Of a stretch of DNA of 37,682 nucleotides, positions 7,348-15,790 are shown piece after piece. The notes below the pieces were generated by a model. It worked only from the letters and a program-made list of their open reading frames with translations, did not search any database and was not told the origin of the DNA. The translations under genes and the position numbers were made by a program. Position 1 is the first letter of the stretch. Each line of letters starts with the position of its first letter. Where the stretch lies: NCBI GenBank assembly GCA_027315185.1, contig DAHUYO010000030.1:1-37682 (forward strand), read 5' to 3'. This DNA is from Acidobacteriota bacterium (lineage in GTDB: Bacteria; Acidobacteriota; Terriglobia; Terriglobales; SCQP01).

Positions 7348-9864
7348 ATGCCCGCCGCCGAAGCCGTCGCCTGCGCATTATGCGGCCTGCCCGCCGCGGC
7401 GGGACGGGAGCAAGCGATTGCCGGCGCGTGGCACACGTTCTGTTGCCCGGGCTGTGCGGAAGTGTACGCTCTGTTTGTCCGGCTGGGGGTGACCCCGGCG
7501 GTTGGCGCGGTGGGGCCAGAACTCAACCGGACAAGCCGCGCAGCCGAAGCAACGAACGGAACCGGGCGAATACTGATTTACCAAATCGGGGGAATGTGGT
7601 GCGCCTCCTGCGCATGGGGCATCGCGCGCTATTTGCGCCAATTGCCCGGCGTGCGCGCGGCAGCGGTGGATTATGCCAGCGGGCAAGCGGAGATCGAACT
7701 CGCGCCGGAAGCCGGCGACGGGCAAGAGCGCGTCGAAGCAGCCATCCGGGCGCTGGGCTATCAGCCACTGGCTCCGGGCGCGGAGCTTCTCCCCGGCCCA
7801 GGAACCGGCCTAGCGCTGCGCGCGGGGCTGGCGCTGTTTTTGGGCATGGGGGTGATGACGGTGAACTGGGCGCTCTACGCGCCGCAGTTGGACATCTCTA
7901 CCTTGGACTCGGCCAGCGGACGCAACCTGCTGAACGGCGCCGGCGCCGCCGTCGCGGCAATCGCCGTCGCGATTTGCGGCTGGCCGATTCTGCGCTCCGG
8001 CGTGCGGGCCATGGCGCACCTGGCGCCGAATGCCGACAGCTTGTTCAGCCTGAGCGCACTGGGCGCGTATGGGCTGAGTTGCGCCGCTTGGGTCCAGGGA
8101 GGAGTGGGCTATTTTGACGTCGCTGCGATGCTGATGGCTTTTCTCCTGTTGGGGCGGTGGCTCCGGCATGTGGCCTACCTGCGAGCGCAACGCGAGCGCA
8201 ACCGCTGGCGGCCGGGCAGGCTGGCGCCCGCTTGGCGGGTCGGGCCGGCTGGCGCGGGGGGCGCGGACGTGGAGCGAATGCCCACGGAAGCTTTGCGCAA
8301 TGGAGATGTGGTCGCCCTTCGCCCCGGCGAGATGGTGCCGGCCGATGCGCGGTTGAATGCCGGGTGGGTGGAGCTGGAAGAAGCCAGCCTGACGGGAGAG
8401 AGCCGACCCGTGCGGCATACCGCCGGGGACTCATTACTTGCCGGCACGCAGGTGCTGGCCGCCAGTGGAGGGGAGGCGCAAGCCACCGTGCTGCGGCCTT
8501 GCGCCGCAAGTTTGCGCGGGCAGATCGCCGCGCGGGTCGAGGCGGCTTTGGGAGCGCGGCGGGCAGGAGGGCGAACGGGCTTGGACCGAGCGGCGCAGTA
8601 TTTCGTTCCGGCCATTCTCGGACTGGTGCTGTTGGCGTTCGCGGTGAACCTCTGGGCCGGCGCCGGGACCGGCGCCGCCGCTTGGCGCGCGGTCACACTG
8701 CTCATCTTCGCCTGCCCCTGCACGCTCGGTCTGGCAGCGCCGGTATTGGAGACCCGTGCGGTCACGCAAGCAGGAGCGCAAGGAATTCTGGTCCAGGATC
8801 TTGGCGGCCTCGCGGCACTGAGCCGGTGCCGGACGGTGATGCTGGACAAGACCGGAACCGTAACCGCCGGGCGAATGGCGGTGACGGATTTTGTGCATGC
8901 CGGGGCCGATTCAGCGGCCTTGTTGGCCATTGCGGCGGGCCTGGAGACGCCTCCGGGAGTCATCGCCGGCGCGGGAAAGGCGTCCGACCGCGCCGCCGGT
9001 ACGGAAGCTGACACCGCTGCGGACGCCCGCCAAGCGGTCTTTGGCCACCCCATCGCCGCCGCGATCCGAGCCTTGGCGCGGGCGCGCGGCGCCGCGCCTG
9101 TCCCGGTTTGTGCCGAGACGGTTGCTAGCCAGGGGCAGCGGGGCCGCTGGCAGGGCAGGGAATGGCGGCTGGGACGAGCAGCGTTTGCCGTTGCCGGCAA
9201 CCTTCCGGCGGCCATGGCGGCCGCAGCGGCGCAATGGGAGGCGGCGGGGAAAACCGTTGTGTGGCTGGGCGCAGAGGGCGAAGCGCGCGCTGTTTTCGGA
9301 TTGATGGACGCGCCTCGCGCGGGAACGCGAGAGAGCATCGCCGCTTGGCGGCGGGCGGCGGTTTGGCTGGTCAGCGGGGATGAGCCAGCAGTGGTGGCGG
9401 CAACTGCGAGGCAGCTCGGGGTCCGCAATTGGCGGGGACGGGCGACGCCGGAAGAGAAGGCTCGGTGGGTGGCGGAACGACCGGAATCGCAACGGCCGGT
9501 GGCAGTGGTTGGGGATGGCTATAACGACGCCGGCGCCATGGCGGAGGCGATGGCGCGCGGCGGCGCCGCCATTGCCTGGGCCCGCGGCGCCGATCTGCCT
9601 TGCCGGGCAGCGGCGGTCACGATTCTACGCGGCGACTTCCACGCGTGCGGCCGCGCTTTTGCCCTCAGCAGGGAGCTGAACCAACGCAAGCGCCGGGCGC
9701 TGATTTGGGCCTGCAGCTACAACGCTATTGGTTTGCCGCTGGCGGCGGCAGGCTTGGTGGGCCCGTTCGGCGCCGCGGCGGCAATGCTGCTTTCCAGCTT
9801 CACCAGCCTGGCATATGTCCTGCGGCCATTTCGAGCACTGCGGCCCCCCTTCCCGGACGCCTAG
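7348..9864 (+). CDS. Copper-type P1B ATPase, FixI/CcoI-like
   Basis: An 838-residue heavy-metal P-type ATPase. The N-terminus has a CxxC...CCPGC metal-binding module (Cys9, Cys12, Cys32, Cys33, Cys36), then an HMA domain with MWCASC at 83-88. The membrane region follows with TGES (about 349-352) in the actuator, the ion-channel CPC at 456-458, phosphorylation Asp500 in DKTGTVTAG, the nucleotide-binding GHPIAAAI and the hinge GDGYNDAGAM. CPC and the Cys modules point to Cu(I) transport. The paired N-terminal modules resemble FixI/CcoI-type ATPases that supply copper for cytochrome oxidase assembly. No cco/fix gene is adjacent, so the oxidase link is an inference. GAGGG lies just upstream of the ATG. 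A long Ala/Gly-rich stretch near residues 540-565 lengthens the nucleotide-binding domain. Confidence 0.9.
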   Translation: MPAAEAVACALCGLPAAAGREQAIAGAWHTFCCPGCAEVYALFVRLGVTPAVGAVGPELNRTSRAAEATNGTGRILIYQIGGMWCASCAWGIARYLRQLPGVRAAAVDYASGQAEIELAPEAGDGQERVEAAIRALGYQPLAPGAELLPGPGTGLALRAGLALFLGMGVMTVNWALYAPQLDISTLDSASGRNLLNGAGAAVAAIAVAICGWPILRSGVRAMAHLAPNADSLFSLSALGAYGLSCAAWVQGGVGYFDVAAMLMAFLLLGRWLRHVAYLRAQRERNRWRPGRLAPAWRVGPAGAGGADVERMPTEALRNGDVVALRPGEMVPADARLNAGWVELEEASLTGESRPVRHTAGDSLLAGTQVLAASGGEAQATVLRPCAASLRGQIAARVEAALGARRAGGRTGLDRAAQYFVPAILGLVLLAFAVNLWAGAGTGAAAWRAVTLLIFACPCTLGLAAPVLETRAVTQAGAQGILVQDLGGLAALSRCRTVMLDKTGTVTAGRMAVTDFVHAGADSAALLAIAAGLETPPGVIAGAGKASDRAAGTEADTAADARQAVFGHPIAAAIRALARARGAAPVPVCAETVASQGQRGRWQGREWRLGRAAFAVAGNLPAAMAAAAAQWEAAGKTVVWLGAEGEARAVFGLMDAPRAGTRESIAAWRRAAVWLVSGDEPAVVAATARQLGVRNWRGRATPEEKARWVAERPESQRPVAVVGDGYNDAGAMAEAMARGGAAIAWARGADLPCRAAAVTILRGDFHACGRAFALSRELNQRKRRALIWACSYNAIGLPLAAAGLVGPFGAAAAMLLSSFTSLAYVLRPFRALRPPFPDA

Positions 9865-10092
9865 CCCCGCCGCATTGCGCACAACCCGGCGCGCCCCAGC
9901 ACGCGAAACTGAGCCGAGGTCCAAACGAAAAGCGCGCGGAAACATGCCATCCCGGCGCACGCAGCGGAAAGCGGCGATGGACTCGGGCACACCGAGGCGC
10001 GCACACGGACTCGGCGTTTGGTTGCCGCGATCGTCGCCGGCGGACCAGAACACGTGCTGGACGGAGCCGTTGCGCGGCCGGCGGCGACGCCG

Positions 10093-10383
10093 TTAGTTGC
10101 GCCGCGTCTCCAGCACCGCGATCCGCTCGCGGAGGGCAGCAAGATCGCGCATGACCGTCAGCTCGATCGCTGCACGGCTTTCGCGCAAGGTGGCCAAAAG
10201 CTCGGCATGGCGGGCATCCGCCTTTTGGTCCATGGCGTCCAGCCGCCGATCCATCGAGTCCAGCCGCTTGTCCATCGCATTGAGGCGCTTATCCTCCTCG
10301 GAGCGCTGCGCGTTGAATTCGGCGCCCAGCTCGCGCAGTTCTGGGACCACAAGATCCTGGACGACCCGGCGAATGCCATCCAC
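10093..10383 (-). CDS. Small coiled-coil protein of unknown function
   Basis: A 96-residue soluble, highly charged protein. Residues 33-60 contain an exact heptad repeat, DKRLNAM, DKRLDSM, DRRLDAM and then DQKADAR, so a parallel coiled coil is likely. Further helix follows to ARHAELLATL and the Leu-rich C-terminus. The start is GTG 10383; the frame has a stop 12 codons earlier and no other start. It follows the uvrB stop by 49 nt on the same strand and may be cotranscribed with it. I cannot assign a function. Confidence 0.7.
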   Translation of the reverse strand: MDGIRRVVQDLVVPELRELGAEFNAQRSEEDKRLNAMDKRLDSMDRRLDAMDQKADARHAELLATLRESRAAIELTVMRDLAALRERIAVLETRRN

Positions 10384-10432
10384 GATGTTCTCTGTCGCAG
10401 CGCCCGCTCGACAGCACTAATCTATGCCAGCT

Positions 10433-12421
10433 CTAGGTCTCCAGGCGCATCTCACGAAGCCCGCGCAAACGGTCGCGAATCGCGGCGGCGCGCTCAAATT
10501 CAAATGCGACGGCCGCCTCGCGCATCTCCGCCTCCAGCTGTGCTAGATAAGCGTCCAGCTCCTCGCGATTGGCGAAGCTGGAGAGCTCCCGTTCCGGCGC
10601 CGCCTCGCGGGCCTCTGGTTCACCGGCGGCCACCGCGACGAGGGACATATCCAGGGGCCGGGCCACGCTGCGGGGAGTGATGTTGTGTTCCCGGTTGTAG
10701 GCGGCTTGGATCTCGCGGCGCCGGTTGGTTTCCGCCAGCGCCTGGCGCATGGAGTCCGTCTCGACATCGGCGTAGAGAATCGCCCGGCCATTCAGGTGCC
10801 GGGCCGCGCGACCGACGGTTTGGATCAGCGAGCCGGTGGAGCGGAGAAAGCCCTCTTTGTCGGCGTCCAAAATGGCGACCAGGGATACTTCCGGCAGATC
10901 CAGTCCCTCGCGCAGCAGATTGATGCCGATGAGCACGTCAAAGTCGCCGCGGCGCAGGTCGCGCAGGATGCGGATGCGCTCCAGGGTCTCGATCTCGCTG
11001 TGCATATAGCGGCAGCGGACGCCGGCCTCACTGTAATATTCGGTTAAGTCCTCGGCCATGCGCTTGGTCAGCGTGGTGACCAGCACGCGTTCGCCGCGGG
11101 CGGCGCGGTCGCGGATTTCGGCCAGCAAGTCGTCAATTTGCCCGCGGCTAGGCCGCACCTCGACGACCGGATCCAGCAGGCCGGTGGGCCGAATTACCTG
11201 CTCCACCACCACGCCGGCGGATTTGGTCAGCTCATAAGGGCCGGGCGTGGCGGAGACAAAGATCACCTGGCTGACGCGGGCTTCGAACTCGGCGAACTGC
11301 AGCGGCCGGTTGTCCAACGCGGAGGGGAGCCGAAAGCCAAAATCAATCAGTGTCTGCTTGCGCGCCCGGTCGCCGTTGTACATGCCGCGCAGCTGCGGCA
11401 CGGTCTGATGGCTCTCATCCACGAGCACCAGCGCATCGGGAGGAAGATAGTCGAGCAGCGTCGGCGGCGCCTCGCCGGGCTGGCGTCCGGTGAAGTGGCG
11501 GGAGTAGTTCTCCACGCCGTGGCAATAACCGATCTCCCGCATCATCTCGACATCGAAGCGCGTGCGTTGCTCCAGCCGCTGCGCCTCCATCACCTTGCCC
11601 TGGCGCTGCAACTGCGGCCGCCATTGCTCCAGCTCGGCGAGGATGGAATGCAGGGCCCTTTCCTTGGTCTCCGGGGTGATGACGTAGTGGGTTTTGGGGT
11701 AGACCGCGAGCCGGGTGAATTTCTGCTGCACGCGGCCGAGCAACGGGTCCACCTGCGACAGCGATTCAATCTGGTTGCCCCACAGCTCGATGCGTTGGAT
11801 GTAATCCTCGTAGGGCGGATAGATTTCTATCACATCGCCGCGCACGCGGAAGGTGCCGCGGCGGAAGTCGGTGTCCGCGCGCTCATAGAGGATTTCCACG
11901 AGCTTTGCCAGGATCTCTTCGCGGCGAATGCGCTGCCCCTTTTCCAGCAGCAACAACATGCCGTAATAGGCCTCCGGCGAGCCCAGGCCGTAGATGCAGG
12001 ACACGGAAGCGACGATCAGGCAGTCGCGCCGCTCGAACAGCGAACGGGTGGCGGAGAGGCGGAGCTTATCCAGCTCGTCATTAATGGTCGCTTCTTTTTC
12101 AATGTAGACGTCGGCGGCGGGAATGTAGGCTTCCGGCTGGTAGTAGTCGTAGTAGGAGACGAAGTACTCGACAGCGTTGTTGGGAAAGAAAGAGCGGAAC
12201 TCATGGTACAACTGCGCCGCCAAGGTCTTGTTGTGGGCCAGCACCAGCGCCGGCCGACCGAGCGCCTCGATGACCTTGGCCATGGTGTAGGTTTTGCCGG
12301 AGCCGGTGACGCCGAGCAGCACCTGGTTGGGTTCGCCCTGGCGGGCGGCGCGGATCAACTCCGCGATCGCCCGCCCCTGATCCCCGCGCGGCTGGTAGCC
12401 GCTCACCAGCTGGAACTCCAT
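10433..12421 (-). CDS. uvrB: Excinuclease ABC subunit B
   Basis: Damage-verification helicase-like subunit of nucleotide excision repair; it is loaded by UvrA and recruits UvrC. The 662 residues are full length. Visible are Walker [11 protein letters not shown] (about 39-48), the beta-hairpin [12 protein letters not shown] that inserts between DNA strands, [14 protein letters not shown], the DESH Walker B, helicase motif V/VI region [14 protein letters not shown] and [12 protein letters not shown]. The C-terminal UVR domain (about 620-658, [13 protein letters not shown]...[13 protein letters not shown]) contacts UvrC. The start [15 protein letters not shown] matches the family N-terminus. It is divergent from the HtpX gene across about 200 nt, in which I see no clear LexA-type box. 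Confidence 0.97.
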   Translation of the reverse strand: MEFQLVSGYQPRGDQGRAIAELIRAARQGEPNQVLLGVTGSGKTYTMAKVIEALGRPALVLAHNKTLAAQLYHEFRSFFPNNAVEYFVSYYDYYQPEAYIPAADVYIEKEATINDELDKLRLSATRSLFERRDCLIVASVSCIYGLGSPEAYYGMLLLLEKGQRIRREEILAKLVEILYERADTDFRRGTFRVRGDVIEIYPPYEDYIQRIELWGNQIESLSQVDPLLGRVQQKFTRLAVYPKTHYVITPETKERALHSILAELEQWRPQLQRQGKVMEAQRLEQRTRFDVEMMREIGYCHGVENYSRHFTGRQPGEAPPTLLDYLPPDALVLVDESHQTVPQLRGMYNGDRARKQTLIDFGFRLPSALDNRPLQFAEFEARVSQVIFVSATPGPYELTKSAGVVVEQVIRPTGLLDPVVEVRPSRGQIDDLLAEIRDRAARGERVLVTTLTKRMAEDLTEYYSEAGVRCRYMHSEIETLERIRILRDLRRGDFDVLIGINLLREGLDLPEVSLVAILDADKEGFLRSTGSLIQTVGRAARHLNGRAILYADVETDSMRQALAETNRRREIQAAYNREHNITPRSVARPLDMSLVAVAAGEPEAREAAPERELSSFANREELDAYLAQLEAEMREAAVAFEFERAAAIRDRLRGLREMRLET

Positions 12422-12624
12422 ACCCTAGCGTAACGTGGGACCTTTCCGCACCGCTGGATCGGCGGACCCATCGCCGTTCCCGACGACGACCGGCTTGGGG
12501 CGGCGGGGTGCAAGCCCTTCCGCCGAAACCGGATTGCCAGGAGGCGCATCGAATAAATGAGAGAATGCCTGGGGGGGAGTGGAACGGGGGCCCATGGGCC
12601 CGCCGCTAGCCACCTTGATTCCGT

Positions 12625-13500
12625 ATGCAAGTCTTCAAGACCACGCTGCTGCTGACCATTTTGACGCTCGCGTTCCTGCTGGTCGGAGATTGGCTGGGGG
12701 GACAAATGGGCATGATTATCGCCCTGGGCTTCGCCGCCGCCCTAAACTTCGGCTCCTATTTCTACTCCGACAAAATCGCCCTGCGCACCTATCAGGCGCA
12801 GGCGGTCAGCCGGGAAGAAGCGCCGCGCGTGTACCGCATTCTGGAAAACCTGACGGGCCGGGAAAACCTGCCGATGCCCAAGGTCTACGTCATTCCCTCC
12901 GATTCCCCCAACGCCTTCGCGACCGGCCGGAATCCGCAGCACGCTTCCGTGGCGGTCACCGCCGGCATCCTCAATTTGCTGAATGACGAGGAGTTGACCG
13001 GCGTGCTCGGCCACGAACTCGGTCATGTCCGCAACCGCGATATTTTGATCAGCTCGATCGCCGCCACCGTGGCTGGCGCCATCATGATGATTGCGCGCTT
13101 TGCCGGCTGGGCAGCGATGTTCGGCGGTTTCGGCGGGGAGCGCGACCGCGGCGACGGCGGAGTGTTCGGGGCGCTAGCGCTGATGATCCTGGCGCCCATC
13201 GCCGCGCTCATGATCCAGATGGCGATTTCCCGCTCCCGGGAATACGCCGCCGACGAAAGCGGCGCTAAGTGGACCGGCAATCCCGTGGCATTGGCAAGGG
13301 CACTGGAAAAGCTGGAAAGCTATTCCCAGGTGCGCCCCATGGCGGCCACCCCCTCGACCGCGCACTTGTTCATCATCCAGCCGCGGACGCGACAGATGTT
13401 CGCCAATCTTTTCTCCACGCATCCGCCAATTCCCAAGCGCATTCAGCGTTTGATCGGGCGGCCCAGCGTCGAGTATCAGGCAACGGAACTCGGCGGCTAG
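12625..13500 (+). CDS. htpX: Membrane M48 metalloprotease, HtpX-like
   Basis: Inner-membrane zinc protease involved in turnover of misfolded membrane proteins. The 291 residues include two N-terminal transmembrane segments (about 5-22 and 28-45) and the zinc motif HELGH with His130, Glu131 and His134. Two more hydrophobic segments follow (about 143-165 and 181-200), then the third ligand region SREYAADESGAKWTG. THPPIPKRIQRLIG near the C-terminus is the conserved HtpX end. No strong Shine-Dalgarno precedes the ATG. The window also encodes a second, secreted M48 protease at 14675-15733. Confidence 0.93.
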   Translation: MQVFKTTLLLTILTLAFLLVGDWLGGQMGMIIALGFAAALNFGSYFYSDKIALRTYQAQAVSREEAPRVYRILENLTGRENLPMPKVYVIPSDSPNAFATGRNPQHASVAVTAGILNLLNDEELTGVLGHELGHVRNRDILISSIAATVAGAIMMIARFAGWAAMFGGFGGERDRGDGGVFGALALMILAPIAALMIQMAISRSREYAADESGAKWTGNPVALARALEKLESYSQVRPMAATPSTAHLFIIQPRTRQMFANLFSTHPPIPKRIQRLIGRPSVEYQATELGG

Positions 13501-13703
13501 GCGCACATCGCGCGGCCGGATCTGCTACTCCCTTCACGCCGGGAATTGAGCAGCGCAGGCCCTAGGCCCGCCGCTGGCGGGGCGTCCCGCTTTGATTCCC
13601 GCGCCTGCACCACCCTGGCAACATCGCGTGCCCCCGCGATCCGTGCACCGCCCCCGTTTGGGCGGATTGCTGCTCGTGCCTCCATTGCGGGAGTCTGGAG
13701 GCT

Positions 13704-14294
13704 ATGCGCGGAAGCCGCTGGCTGCGAGGCGGGGCGGAATTGTTGCTGGTACTCTGCGCCGCCGCCGGCGGCTCCGGCTGTGGCAGCCATCGCCAGAGAA
13801 TTTTTGCGTATCGCTTGCCGAACTATCCCTTGCCGGCACGCGCATCCGCGGCGGCGGTCCGTCCTGACGGCCGCGCGCCGGCGTCCCGACGCGATTACCG
13901 CGGGCCGGCGCCGCGCTCGCGGCGCTTATTCTCCGATACCAGCTACCTTCGGTCTCGCCGCCGGAACTACTTCCGGCGGTCGCAGCGCGTCGGCAGGGAA
14001 GCGCGCAACCGGGCCTTCCGGCGTACCCCGCAGCGCCCCAGGCGGCGCGGGTACGGGTATGGTCATCGCCGCAGCCGGCCTATAGACCTCAATCAGATTT
14101 CGCTAACTCAGCTGGAGCGAATTCCCGGGTTGACCCCCGCCTTGGCCGCACGCATCATCGCCGCCCGGCCCTTCCGCTCCAAACGCACGCTATTGCTGCG
14201 CGGCTATTTGCCGCGTGCAGTTTACGACCAGGCCAAAAGCTACCTGGTCGTGCATCGCACCGATCGGATGCGCGGGCGCCCGCGCCGACGCTAA
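13704..14294 (+). CDS. Secreted Arg-rich protein with ComEA-like helix-hairpin-helix domain
   Basis: A 196-residue protein. The N-terminal LLLVLCAAAGGSGCGS looks like a lipoprotein or Sec signal, though GSGC is an imperfect lipobox. The middle (about 30-125) is a strongly basic Arg/Tyr/Pro-rich linker with no fold I recognise. Residues about 126-165, IDLNQISLTQLERIPGLTPALAARIIAARPF, form a single HhH motif of the ComEA/competence type, a DNA-binding fold. An envelope-anchored basic DNA-binding protein would fit DNA uptake or surface DNA binding, but no other competence gene is near. GGAGG sits only 2 nt before the ATG. The TAA overlaps the stop of the converging gene at 14291. Confidence 0.75.
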   Translation: MRGSRWLRGGAELLLVLCAAAGGSGCGSHRQRIFAYRLPNYPLPARASAAAVRPDGRAPASRRDYRGPAPRSRRLFSDTSYLRSRRRNYFRRSQRVGREARNRAFRRTPQRPRRRGYGYGHRRSRPIDLNQISLTQLERIPGLTPALAARIIAARPFRSKRTLLLRGYLPRAVYDQAKSYLVVHRTDRMRGRPRRR

Positions 14295-14539
14295 GCGGCC
14301 CGGTGGGTGGAGGGCTGGGCCGTCTTGGCGGCGCGCGCCGCCGATTTGGCGGCATGTTGCCGACGGTGTTCCTCCCAACGCCGCTTAGCCGCTTCCGAGA
14401 TACGCGCCCGGCCCTCCGGACTCAGCCGGTTGCTGGGCGCCCCGGACAGCAATTCCTCGAGCGTGCGAATCGCCTGATTCAGCCGCGCCTGCTCGCGCCG
14501 CAATTCATCCAGTGACCGTTGCAGTTGAGTTGTGTTCAC
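14291..14539 (-). CDS. Small helical hypothetical protein
   Basis: An 82-residue protein: an N-terminal helix (LDELRREQARLNQAIRTLEELL, likely coiled coil), then SPEGRARISEAAKRRWEEHR, a short basic motif that recurs in small DNA-associated bacterial proteins, and an Ala/Lys-rich tail. The start is GTG 14539 with a good Shine-Dalgarno, AAAGGTGA, about 8 nt upstream, which supports it as a real gene. It converges with the HhH gene and their stop codons overlap (14291-14294). Function unknown; nucleic-acid binding is a guess from the basic motif. Confidence 0.65.
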   Translation of the reverse strand: MNTTQLQRSLDELRREQARLNQAIRTLEELLSGAPSNRLSPEGRARISEAAKRRWEEHRRQHAAKSAARAAKTAQPSTHRAA

Positions 14540-14674
14540 GTTCCACTCACCTTTCTACAAGGACCTCACTCACTTTAGACGAAGATCAGCGCCGGAAGGA
14601 TGACCTGTCCGGGGGGAACTCTCCCCGCCGGTATGAAATCGGGAATGCGCCAGAGATGTTCCCGTTTTGGCCCG

Positions 14675-15733
14675 TTAATGGCTGCTGGGCCGCTTTAGGA
14701 TCGGCGGACCCGGGAGCGCCGACTTGGGCGGCGCCAGCGGCTTGCGGACCTTGGCCCCATGGAGGATCTTTTTCAGCCTCATCTGCATCTGATTGAACGC
14801 CGAAGTATTGACGATGTACTCGGGGCGCGGGGGCAGATAGTCCCGAATCTCCATGTCGCTGCGCTTGATCCGCGCCGGTGTCTGCGGATGGCTGGCAAAC
14901 GCCCGGGCCATAAATCCCGGTTGCGTTTGCTGATCCTTCTCCAGCGTTTGAAACGCCCGCACCAGTCCGTTCGGGTCGAAGCCCGCTTTCCACAGATACT
15001 GAATCCCGAGCCAATCGGCCTCCCGCTCGTCTGCGCGGGAGAAGCGCTCAAACTGGAGCGGCAACGCGACATTGGCCGCTTCTTCCGCTCCCAGCCCCGC
15101 CAGCCCCGGGCCGGCGGCGATCACCAGCGGAATCGAGGCAAGCGACAGCAGGTCACGCTGGGTCATCTTTTTGGTCACGTGCCGGCAGGCGACGTGACCC
15201 AGTTCGTGCGCCATAATCCCTGCCAGTTCGTCCTCATCGTGCAGGGCCACGATGGCGCCGCTGTTGACGAAAAAATATCCGCCGGGCAGGGTGAAGGCAT
15301 TGACCTGCGGATTGCGCAAAACGTAAACCGTGACCGGGATGTGGACGTCGGAGTTGCGCACAATGTTCTGCGCCAGGCGGTTGACAAACTCATCCACCAC
15401 CGGGTCCTTGATGACCACGCTGGTGGCCAGAATTTGGTGCGCCCAGGCCTGGCCCATGGCCAGAGCCTTTTTCGCTGAATAGAAATTCAATCCCCCGGCG
15501 ACATTGCGATGGCCGATCAGGTAGACGTCGTTGATCGGTTTCTGCTTGCTGGGGTTGTACTTCTGCGCCATCAGCGGAATGCTGAGCGCCGGCGCCAGCA
15601 GCAAGCTCAGCGCCATCCCCGGGGCCCAGTGGCGAAGAAGGGAACGCATGCGGATGCGGCGCAATGGAAACAGCAGCGAGAACCGGGGCATCGGCAGGCT
15701 CCGCATGGGGTGGGGGGTGATAAACGCGCTCAT
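14675..15733 (-). CDS. Secreted M48 metalloprotease, BepA/YfgC/LoiP-like
   Basis: Periplasmic zinc protease of the type that monitors outer-membrane protein assembly. The 352-residue frame has HELGH at 176-180 with the third ligand in RADEREADWLG (about 239), and VNAFTLPGGYFFVNSGA upstream, a hallmark of the family. HPQTPARIKR is the conserved C-terminal segment. A Sec signal runs from about residue 29 (MRSLLRHW...) through APALSIPLMAQ, so translation may start at ATG 15649 instead of 15733; neither has a clear Shine-Dalgarno. No TPR domain follows, unlike E. coli BepA, so it is nearer the short LoiP/YcaL form with a Pro/Lys-rich tail. Confidence 0.88.
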   Translation of the reverse strand: MSAFITPHPMRSLPMPRFSLLFPLRRIRMRSLLRHWAPGMALSLLLAPALSIPLMAQKYNPSKQKPINDVYLIGHRNVAGGLNFYSAKKALAMGQAWAHQILATSVVIKDPVVDEFVNRLAQNIVRNSDVHIPVTVYVLRNPQVNAFTLPGGYFFVNSGAIVALHDEDELAGIMAHELGHVACRHVTKKMTQRDLLSLASIPLVIAAGPGLAGLGAEEAANVALPLQFERFSRADEREADWLGIQYLWKAGFDPNGLVRAFQTLEKDQQTQPGFMARAFASHPQTPARIKRSDMEIRDYLPPRPEYIVNTSAFNQMQMRLKKILHGAKVRKPLAPPKSALPGPPILKRPSSH

Positions 15734-15790
15734 AGTTAAGACGACATCCAGCGGCGTGAGGTTTCAGCCCGCGCCCACTCGTGGCCCGGC

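Noticed and set aside
11138..12433. 431-codon plus-strand frame
   Set aside because: It lies antisense to uvrB throughout; open antisense frames are expected in GC-rich coding DNA, and the product shows no domain.
14610..14627. CGGGGGGAACTCTCCCCG hairpin downstream of the M48 protease gene as a terminator
   Set aside because: Stem of about 7 bp with a GU pair and no T-tract on either strand; too weak to call.
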